12,495 nt of DNA from G020348385 sp964410125 (lineage in GTDB: Bacteria > Acidobacteriota > Aminicenantia > Aminicenantales > Aminicenantaceae), in assembly GCA_964410125.1 (NCBI GenBank), contig CAYPGQ010000123.1, positions 1 through 12,495 on the forward strand, in the 5' to 3' direction. The notes below the pieces were generated by a model. The model was given only the letters and a program-made list of their open reading frames with translations, ran no database searches and was not told the origin of the DNA. How positions within the stretch are numbered: the first letter of the stretch is position 1; each line of letters begins with the position of its first letter. This document shows positions 6,528 to 12,495 of this stretch, one piece after another. The translations under genes and the position numbers were made by a program.

Positions 6528-9500
6528 TTAATTCTTTCTTCCTGTGACAATGAATGCTTGGGGGGGGTTACCTAATGATGAATGCACTTGAACATGATCA
6601 AAGCCGGCGGTTTTGAACATATTTACTAAATCTTTTTCTGAATAGAATTTAAAATATCCTTCTTCTTCTAATTCAAAGAGGGTAGCTGCTTCATTTAACA
6701 TCTCCCTAGCTCCCAAAAGGCTTATATCCTGGCTTTTAATATCTGTATCGCTAAAATCAAAATGCTGAACCTTATCAATATAATTAGTAAATATTAAAGA
6801 GATATCACTGTCTGGTTTCATGGAAGATACTAATAAAAGACCATTAGGCTTGAGCATACGGAAAAAATCGTGAAATATCTCATCTGGATTAAAAAGATAT
6901 GAGATAAACAAACTGGCAATGATTTTATCAAAATAATTATTCTTAAAATCTAAATGCAGCCGTAATCCACTATGTCCAAAATTAAGTTTTGTGAATTTAA
7001 GATCTGATGTTTGCAGTTGATCATATTGTAGAGAATCAAGATGAGTCATTCTTGTAATTTTTGGTTTAACAAAATCTTTTTCCTTTAACTCTTTTTTCAA
7101 AAACCGTGCCGCACGGTTAAACTCTGTAATAATTTGGCAATCTTCATCTTTGAATTCAGAATTAATATATACCTCATCACTCCTTGTTATACTGACACCC
7201 CTCATTATTTCATACAGTCTTTTTGATGATTTATTTATTAATCGGTCAACTGCAGTATTGGGTAAACCTTCTATCCGGTTTCGTAAAAAATTGAAATCCA
7301 GATCAATATTATTAATGAATTTATGCACAGGAATTAAACGGTTAGGTTCAAGATCTTTTACCATGTAACTCATGTGCTTTGGAAGCAGTGTCCCGTCTAT
7401 TTTTTGTATCTTTTTAACTTTTATTTTTGTTTTATCTAAAGCTTCTTTGATAAGATCTATCATTATTAACTGTGCGTTACGAATATCTCTTTGTTGATTT
7501 ACGGCAAGATTCAACATATTTTCAACGAGCAAGCCCGTTCCGCAACCCATATCAACTATTCTTTCTTTATCTTTAAGATCAGCTAGTTTACTTTCCAATG
7601 TTAAGAAATCCCTGAATTCTTTTATATTTTTATAAAAATCATAGCCAAAACTATTTCCTTTTTTACCGATTAAGTATTGTTTCCAATACTCTTCACTATT
7701 AAATTCTTCAGATGAAGCAATTCTTTCGCGTTCATATGCTATTAAATGCACCAGGTTATCTCTATCAGGCTCTAATGGTCTAATTTTTTCATTGTATAAT
7801 TTCTTATGAATCCATGAGGTTATTAATTTATATGTTTTGATCGCATCTTCACTTGACCTGATATTATGACCTGTTGGTATTTCTATTACTTCTCGTGAAC
7901 CTTTGGACTCAATCCCCATTAATTCTTTTACCTCTTTTTCATCTATCCATTTGTCATATTTGCCGTATATCCATAAAATTGGTATTGAAATCTTAGACAT
8001 ATCCAATCGAGCATCTGTCATATAAGCATATTTATGATTGATTAAGTCTTCAGCGAGGTTATCTAAATCCAACATATGTCCCAATATGCCGAAAAGGCCA
8101 TTCTTTATGCCAAGCTTATAATACCCTATAATATCTAAACCCCCTGTCATATTCTTGAATGCACTCTGGCCACACGAAACACCCATGACATTTATGACAT
8201 AATCGACCATATGGCCAGCAGATTTAGAAACAAGTTTACGGACATCGAGTGCTGACATACTGAAAGCAACAACTATAATATGACTTGGTTTAAAAAGAGA
8301 ATTATCATGGACGTATTCTATGGTTGCTTGCAGATCATCCTGGCCTTGGCTTATTCGATAATAAAGCATTTCAAACCCGCGTTTTGGCAACATTTCCTCA
8401 TTGTAGCTTTCACCAGGGCGGTTAATGCCGTCATACCGAATCGTTACAATCTCCTTATTTAAACACCGGGCATTCGTAATCAAGGTTGATACCAATGGGG
8501 ATAGGGCTTCCTTTTTTTTCCCAAAAGCAGGGGGCAATATGATAACCGGTGCTGTTGTATTTTTATGAGTCGAATTCACTAGGGCTGTAATATCTTGGCC
8601 TTTTTTATTGGGATATTTCACCAATATGGAGTTTATTTTCTCTTTTGCAGATAAGGGGAGGTCTCCTTGATACAGTTTTTGTTTATCCCATTTTGCTTGA
8701 GAATAGCGTGTAAACTGGAAAGGTATGTGTTTTATGCCTGATTCAATACCAAGTTGCAGGATCTTTGTGCCATCCTGCATAGTATTTTCTGACACATGGC
8801 GGATTTCTCCATAAGAACCAATTCTCAAGTCTTCGTTGGCGCCATAATTTACTATCTTTTCAGGTTGAAAAAAATCTTTACTCTCTTCTTCAAACGGCAA
8901 TTCACACATGAATCCATTTCTGCTAATATTTATTAAAATACCCTGTAAAGACCCCTCTGGCTTAGCCTCGGAGACATTTGTAAAAACGATGTTTTCTCCA
9001 GTTATTTTTCGTTGGTGTGATCTTTTTTCTGACTGGTAAATAATGTCTGGCAATGAAAAAAAAGTATGCCTATCAAACAATTCCGATAGATTCGTTTTAA
9101 AGTAATAAGTTCCCGTGTGCATATTGAATGAAAAATAGGCGATATGATCTTTCTTTAAATTCAGATTCGATAGAGAAGTTTGTTTATCGATGCTGAACAT
9201 TTTATTATTTGAGTCATAATTTATGACAGGCAATTCCAGCATTTTATAATTATCTTCAAACAATACGTTCATATGAATCTGCTCTTTGGTTAATAGAGAA
9301 AATATTGAATCGATCTTGACCTGATCGTGAATGATATATCTTTCATCAATTTTAGTATCTGAAAACTTTTCATGAAGTGCTTTCATAGCCATAGCAAAGG
9401 TATAGGATGAGATAAAATTCTTTATTCTTATACGATCTATTTCACTAATGTTATTGAAAACGATTCCAGCATTGGACGTATCTTTAAAAACATTTTCCTT

Positions 9501-10073
9501 AATATAAGTGACTGTACCGGAGACAGGAAGGACTCTTGAGTCATTAGGCAAAAGAAATGTCAATGTTATGTTATCTCGAGAACTGAGTCCTTTACCTCTA
9601 AAACTTATCAATATTCCATCGATAGATATATTATCTATGGATATCACACGAACCCCTTTTTTATCGCAGGAAATTTTATTTATGACACAATCGGTTCTTG
9701 GGATCTGGCGCATTTCAGCATTTTTTGCAAGGGCTTTCAGCTGCGCCATCTTCTTTTCCTTTATAAACGACTCAATAAGAAGCATTTGTGCTTCATCGTC
9801 ATAAGAAAACTCTATTCCTAGGACCTGTCCTTCATCATTAAACCGTTCACTTTCTTTTCTTACTAATTCGCATGGGATTTGAAGCGGTTTATCTGATTTT
9901 GGCAGGGTAAAAGTAATACTCTTAATTGTTGGAGGTGATTCAGGAATATCCGCAACGATCTTCATACCGCTTCGAGATATATCAACTAGTTCACCTTGAA
10001 AGGCACGATTTTTAGATATAAACTGAACACTACTCTCATGTAATATTCTGATATTCTTTCTTTTATCAATCAT
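6528..10073 (-). CDS. Triple-PilZ / alpha-beta hydrolase / SAM methyltransferase fusion, 1181 aa
   Basis: First gene of the operon and a rare multi-enzyme fusion. Three PilZ domains, each with both c-di-GMP-binding motifs: RKNIR (5-9) with DISRSG (31-36); RQIPR (122-126) with NISIDG (148-153); RSHQR (351-355) with NISRNG (382-387). The third follows a YcgR-N-like beta-rich segment (about 245-345). An alpha/beta hydrolase (about 500-755) has RYDGINRPGES, nucleophile elbow VAFSMSA with Ser605, and candidates Asp707 (YGKYD) and His736 (TGH); it recalls LuxD-like acyl thioesterases and exosortase-associated hydrolases. A class I SAM methyltransferase (about 780-1181) has VDMGCGTGLL (840-849), acidic Asp873, FDKIIASLFISYLF and LKPNGLLLVSS, with an insertion of roughly 120 residues. 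I infer that c-di-GMP gates acyl hydrolysis or methylation. There are no membrane helices. The ribosome binding site is weak: AAGAGAG lies about 16 nt upstream. A run of eight C sits near the 3' end. The ligase follows after 107 nt. Confidence 0.93.
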   Translation of the reverse strand: MIDKRKNIRILHESSVQFISKNRAFQGELVDISRSGMKIVADIPESPPTIKSITFTLPKSDKPLQIPCELVRKESERFNDEGQVLGIEFSYDDEAQMLLIESFIKEKKMAQLKALAKNAEMRQIPRTDCVINKISCDKKGVRVISIDNISIDGILISFRGKGLSSRDNITLTFLLPNDSRVLPVSGTVTYIKENVFKDTSNAGIVFNNISEIDRIRIKNFISSYTFAMAMKALHEKFSDTKIDERYIIHDQVKIDSIFSLLTKEQIHMNVLFEDNYKMLELPVINYDSNNKMFSIDKQTSLSNLNLKKDHIAYFSFNMHTGTYYFKTNLSELFDRHTFFSLPDIIYQSEKRSHQRKITGENIVFTNVSEAKPEGSLQGILINISRNGFMCELPFEEESKDFFQPEKIVNYGANEDLRIGSYGEIRHVSENTMQDGTKILQLGIESGIKHIPFQFTRYSQAKWDKQKLYQGDLPLSAKEKINSILVKYPNKKGQDITALVNSTHKNTTAPVIILPPAFGKKKEALSPLVSTLITNARCLNKEIVTIRYDGINRPGESYNEEMLPKRGFEMLYYRISQGQDDLQATIEYVHDNSLFKPSHIIVVAFSMSALDVRKLVSKSAGHMVDYVINVMGVSCGQSAFKNMTGGLDIIGYYKLGIKNGLFGILGHMLDLDNLAEDLINHKYAYMTDARLDMSKISIPILWIYGKYDKWIDEKEVKELMGIESKGSREVIEIPTGHNIRSSEDAIKTYKLITSWIHKKLYNEKIRPLEPDRDNLVHLIAYERERIASSEEFNSEEYWKQYLIGKKGNSFGYDFYKNIKEFRDFLTLESKLADLKDKERIVDMGCGTGLLVENMLNLAVNQQRDIRNAQLIMIDLIKEALDKTKIKVKKIQKIDGTLLPKHMSYMVKDLEPNRLIPVHKFINNIDLDFNFLRNRIEGLPNTAVDRLINKSSKRLYEIMRGVSITRSDEVYINSEFKDEDCQIITEFNRAARFLKKELKEKDFVKPKITRMTHLDSLQYDQLQTSDLKFTKLNFGHSGLRLHLDFKNNYFDKIIASLFISYLFNPDEIFHDFFRMLKPNGLLLVSSMKPDSDISLIFTNYIDKVQHFDFSDTDIKSQDISLLGAREMLNEAATLFELEEEGYFKFYSEKDLVNMFKTAGFDHVQVHSSLGNPPQAFIVTGRKN

Positions 10074-10111
10074 CGAGATATTAAGATAGCTCTCTTGACC
10101 TGTTCCCAGTC

Positions 10112-10140
10112 ATTGTACCACCTCGAGAGTTAGATTCCCA
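10112..10140 (-). promoter_or_regulatory. Weak candidate promoter for the PilZ-led operon
   Basis: Read on the minus strand, TACAAT (10117-10112) is a good -10 box, with TGGGAA (10140-10135) 17 nt upstream as a poor -35 box (three of six). It would give a leader of about 30 nt to the ATG at 10073. I saw no better sigma-70 or sigma-54 pattern, so an activator-dependent promoter is possible. Confidence 0.25.
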
Positions 10141-10188
10141 GGATTTTAGCTTCCACAGTTGACTCAGAGTGGAGACCAAAATTTACCC

Positions 10189-10217
10189 TTGACAACGTTT
10201 TAGTTTATTCCTATATT
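10189..10217 (+). promoter_or_regulatory. Near-consensus sigma-70 promoter for the HTH-GNAT/bamB operon
   Basis: A perfect TTGACA (10189-10194), a 17-nt spacer and TATATT (10212-10217, five of six) make this the best promoter in the window. Transcription would start near 10224, leaving a leader of about 145 nt before the ATG at 10369. The first palindromic element (10228-10239) lies just after the expected start site, where a bound repressor would block transcription. Confidence 0.7.
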
Positions 10218-10227
10218 AGTAACAAAT

Positions 10228-10239
10228 ATTGGTTACCAT
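10228..10239. promoter_or_regulatory. Candidate operator 1, ATTGGTTACCAT
   Basis: Contains the perfect odd palindrome TGGT-T-ACCA (10230-10238). It lies about 10 nt after the -10 box and recurs almost unchanged at 10346. The spacing suits a repressor site. Confidence 0.5.
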
Positions 10240-10345
10240 GAAATGCAATATTGCTAGCACTGGTAATGAGAAATCAAGCAGAGGTTGGAACAATAAGGGA
10301 GAAATTCATATTTAGCACAAGATTTTTACCAACTCATCAAGATTT

Positions 10346-10357
10346 ATTGGTAACCAT
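10346..10357. promoter_or_regulatory. Candidate operator 2, ATTGGTAACCAT
   Basis: Identical to the element at 10228 except for the central base (A in place of T). It sits directly before the ribosome binding site of the HTH-GNAT gene. Half-sites TGGTAA (10261-10266) and TTACCAA (10326-10332) lie between the two full sites. The rest of this 295-nt intergenic region shows no gene. Confidence 0.5.
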
Positions 10358-10368
10358 AAAGGGTGAAA

Positions 10369-11031
10369 ATGGGTAAAGTTGAAAAAGAGATACTGTCCCT
10401 ACTCAAAGATTCTCCAGATGGGATGCAGGTGGATGAGATAGCAAAAAAATTGAATCTGGTGAGACACACGGTTAGCAAATATCTTCAGATCTTGAAGGCA
10501 AAAAAGCTCGTGATGCACAGGACAGTTGGCAGGACAAAGTTGTGGAAAGAGGCCAGCGCTGGAGTGAAGATACGGCCACTCAGTTTGGATAATATTAAAG
10601 ATATAGTAAGAATCGAAAAGCGGATTGAAGGGAAATTGGGGATAATCAATGAAGAGCGAATGGAATATTTAAAAGAGGCAACACGATACAATATTGAACG
10701 CAGCGACCCCATGATGAGCCTCGGAGCGGAGCTTGATGAAAATATCGTTGGATTCATCATCGGAGAAATAAGAATCTGGGAATTCGGTATCGGAGAAAAA
10801 ACCGGATGGATTAGAATTTTGGGTGTAGATCCTGATTTTCAAAGACTCGGAATAGGCAGAAAATTGGGAGAAGCCCTCCTGGAACATTTTGAACGGAGGG
10901 GTATTAAAAGAGTCAGGACAATGGCGGAATGGTATACGGGTGATTTGATTTCATTCTTCAAATCACTAGGGTTCAATATGTTGAACATGATTCCTCTTGA
11001 GAAGGAATTGAAAAAAAAGGGAAAAAAATGA
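10369..11031 (+). CDS. Winged-helix HTH / GNAT acetyltransferase fusion, 220 aa
   Basis: Residues 1-60 form an ArsR/MarR-like winged helix (VEKEILSLLKDSPDGMQVDEIAKKLNLVR, then HTVSKYLQILKAKKLV as recognition helix and a short wing). Residues 66-210 are a GNAT N-acetyltransferase with the acetyl-CoA-binding core LGVDPDFQRLGIGRKLG (151-167; Q158, R159, G161, G163) and the late motif FFKSLGF (196-202). The protein could bind DNA and acetylate a protein or small molecule, both functions being inferred from family. The start is the ATG at 10369, since AAGGG lies 5 nt upstream; the GTG at 10363 overlaps that site. The stop overlaps the bamB start (ATGA), so the two are translationally coupled. Context suggests a role in controlling benzoyl-CoA reduction, either by autoregulation at the repeated palindromes or by acetylating pathway enzymes; acetylation of benzoate-CoA ligase is known in Rhodopseudomonas. 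Confidence 0.88.
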   Translation: MGKVEKEILSLLKDSPDGMQVDEIAKKLNLVRHTVSKYLQILKAKKLVMHRTVGRTKLWKEASAGVKIRPLSLDNIKDIVRIEKRIEGKLGIINEERMEYLKEATRYNIERSDPMMSLGAELDENIVGFIIGEIRIWEFGIGEKTGWIRILGVDPDFQRLGIGRKLGEALLEHFERRGIKRVRTMAEWYTGDLISFFKSLGFNMLNMIPLEKELKKKGKK

Positions 11032-12495
11032 GGTACGCAGAGACAGGGTTTAATTTAGAAGTCGATCTAACCCGGGGAAGCATCGAGAGGGTTGCAACGG
11101 ACCCAAGAGAAACCGAGCTTTATCTTGGGGGGCTTGGTACGAACGCCAAGATATTATGGGACAGGGTTCCCCCTGAATTTGAAGCTTTTTCTCCTGATAA
11201 TCTTCTCATATTTGCCGCTGGTCTTTTATGTGGCACACCTGCTACCGGTTGTAATCGTACCATCGTTTCTACCATTTCTCCTCAGACCAAGTTAATGGCA
11301 TTTTCAATGATGGGGGGATTTTGGGCACCGGAATTGAAATTTGCCGGCTACGATAAAGTGATCTTTCGCGGCAAGTCCCCCAATCTGGTTTATTTGTGGA
11401 TAAGCAATGACAAAGTAGAAATACGTGACGCCTCTCATCTGCAGGGTAAAGGCGCTATAGAAACGGGTGAGCTAATCCGGCAGGAGTTGAATGAGCCGAG
11501 AGCCCAGGTGGCGGCCATCGGCCTGGCCGGTGAAAACAGGGTATATTTTGCCTCTATCGAGCAGGGCAGGGGCAGCGCCAGCCGGGGCGGAATAGGGGCA
11601 GTCATGGGAGACAAGGGATTAAAGGCAATAGCTGTTCGAGGAACAGTGGACGTCAATATTGCCCGACCGGCTGAATTCATGGAGCTCTGCAACGATGTGC
11701 TGGAATACATAAAACTCCGAGAAGAAAAGCCCATTCCGGGAGTCATGCCCATTTTGGCCAGGCTTGGATCACCGCAGGAAATGAAAATCCATGACGAGAA
11801 GTGGCACACCGAAAGCTTCATGTGGGGAAATTCCCGCCACCGCAGAAGGGATTTTTGGACCGAAGAAGTGGAAAAAGATTGGACAGAGACCATGGAAAAT
11901 GCGCAAAAGCGGCTCATAAGCTGCTACAACTGCTCGCTGAAATGCGCGGCAACGCTTTCCATCCCAGGAGTCAAAACATACATAATGAAATGCTTCTCCA
12001 AACTTACGTATACAATGGCGGCCATGTCAGATTTGGATTTTGGCTTGAAAATCGCACAGCGGGCGACCGAGTACGGTGTGGACGCTTTCTCTACTCCACA
12101 AGTGATGGCCTTTGCCCTGGAACTCTATGAAAACGGCATTTTAACCGATGACGATATGCCGGGACTGCCATCCAATAACGAGGAGAGATTTTACTGGTTA
12201 CTTGACCGAATTGTCCGGCGGGAAGGGATAGGAGATGTTCTGGCCAAGGGTACTTATTGGGCGGCCAAAGAGATCGGTAAGGGCGCAGAGGAATATGCTC
12301 ACAATAATATTAAGAAACATGAACAAATGCCTCTCAAACTGTCAATGCTGAATCCTATTTATTTCCTTATGTATTGTACCGGCGAGAAGATAAACATTAC
12401 CCAAATTGAAGGACAGTTCCCCCAGATGCCTTTTCCTACAAGAGAGGAGAGAGAAGAGTTTGCAAAGGATTGGTTCCAGGTTCCTGATGAAAAGT
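11028..12495 (+). CDS. bamB: Class II benzoyl-CoA reductase, tungsten active-site subunit BamB (5' part, 489 codons)
   Basis: Runs off the right edge in an open frame. It belongs to the aldehyde:ferredoxin oxidoreductase family and reads like BamB throughout, from MRYAETGFNLEVDLTRG to GEKINITQIEGQFPQ. In Bam complexes this subunit carries a tungsten bis-pterin and a 4Fe-4S cluster and reduces benzoyl-CoA to cyclohexa-1,5-diene-1-carboxyl-CoA without ATP, fed by electron-bifurcating partners. Residues I recall from the Geobacter metallireducens structure fall at the same positions: Glu251, His255, His260 (EMKIHDEKWH) and tungsten ligand Cys322 (IMKCF). Cys299, Cys302 and Cys306 (CYNCSLKC) are the first three cluster ligands; the fourth should lie beyond the window. 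About three quarters of the usual 650 residues or so are present. GGG lies 6 nt before the ATG, which overlaps the upstream TGA. A paralogue acting on a related aryl-CoA is the main alternative. Confidence 0.92.
   Translation, partial: MRYAETGFNLEVDLTRGSIERVATDPRETELYLGGLGTNAKILWDRVPPEFEAFSPDNLLIFAAGLLCGTPATGCNRTIVSTISPQTKLMAFSMMGGFWAPELKFAGYDKVIFRGKSPNLVYLWISNDKVEIRDASHLQGKGAIETGELIRQELNEPRAQVAAIGLAGENRVYFASIEQGRGSASRGGIGAVMGDKGLKAIAVRGTVDVNIARPAEFMELCNDVLEYIKLREEKPIPGVMPILARLGSPQEMKIHDEKWHTESFMWGNSRHRRRDFWTEEVEKDWTETMENAQKRLISCYNCSLKCAATLSIPGVKTYIMKCFSKLTYTMAAMSDLDFGLKIAQRATEYGVDAFSTPQVMAFALELYENGILTDDDMPGLPSNNEERFYWLLDRIVRREGIGDVLAKGTYWAAKEIGKGAEEYAHNNIKKHEQMPLKLSMLNPIYFLMYCTGEKINITQIEGQFPQMPFPTREEREEFAKDWFQVPDEK

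Noticed and set aside
10363..10368. GTG start for the HTH-GNAT gene
   Set aside because: The GTG overlaps the AAGGG ribosome binding site, which is correctly spaced for the ATG at 10369.
11435..11917. A 160-codon minus-strand open frame
   Set aside because: It lies antisense within bamB, whose plus frame is open, family-matching and carries the catalytic residues.
1..12495. CRISPR arrays, tRNA or rRNA genes, complete insertion sequences
   Set aside because: No regularly spaced repeats, tRNA-like cloverleaf, rRNA stretch or transposase frame was recognised on either strand.

Overview
The window looks like a metagenome-assembled scaffold from an anaerobic aromatic-degrading bacterium, most likely a Desulfobacterota (former Deltaproteobacteria) lineage. 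The best taxonomic and metabolic clue is the right-hand gene: the first 489 codons of a BamB-type tungsten benzoyl-CoA reductase subunit, the class II enzyme of strict anaerobes. An exact 100-N scaffold gap at 5804-5903, flanked by identical 55-nt ends, shows that this is a draft assembly.

Left edge (1-849): a possible 13-codon tail of an unidentified gene, then a small ankyrin-repeat lipoprotein (247-774). It is followed by a half-site resembling an integron attC (GCCTAAC at 807), cut off just before the next gene. This piece looks like a remnant gene cassette and is richer in GC than its right-hand neighbour.

Centre (850-10073, all on the minus strand, AT-rich): a five-gene operon. In order of transcription it encodes (a) an 1181-residue fusion of three PilZ c-di-GMP-binding domains, an alpha/beta hydrolase and a SAM methyltransferase; (b) a 440-residue AMP-ligase-like acyl-activating enzyme, artificially split by the scaffold gap but in frame once the 55-nt overlap is collapsed; (c) an acyl carrier protein; (d) a B12-binding-type radical SAM enzyme; and (e) a membrane histidine kinase fused to a receiver and an HD-GYP c-di-GMP phosphodiesterase. 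The last four are separated by only 7-11 nt. The inferred logic is that acyl groups are activated, loaded on the carrier, modified by the radical SAM enzyme and methyltransferase and released by the hydrolase. Cyclic-di-GMP would be read by the PilZ domains and degraded by the kinase/HD-GYP protein. This recalls the rpf (DSF) logic and the ligase/ACP/hydrolase sets of exosortase-A/exopolysaccharide loci, but I know of no described system with this exact composition.

Right (10074-12495, plus strand): a divergent intergenic region carries a near-consensus sigma-70 promoter and two copies of a palindromic ATTGGTWACCAT element. It leads into a winged-helix/GNAT acetyltransferase fusion whose stop codon overlaps the start of bamB (ATGA). 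The element is a candidate operator, and the fusion protein a candidate regulator or modifier of benzoyl-CoA reduction.
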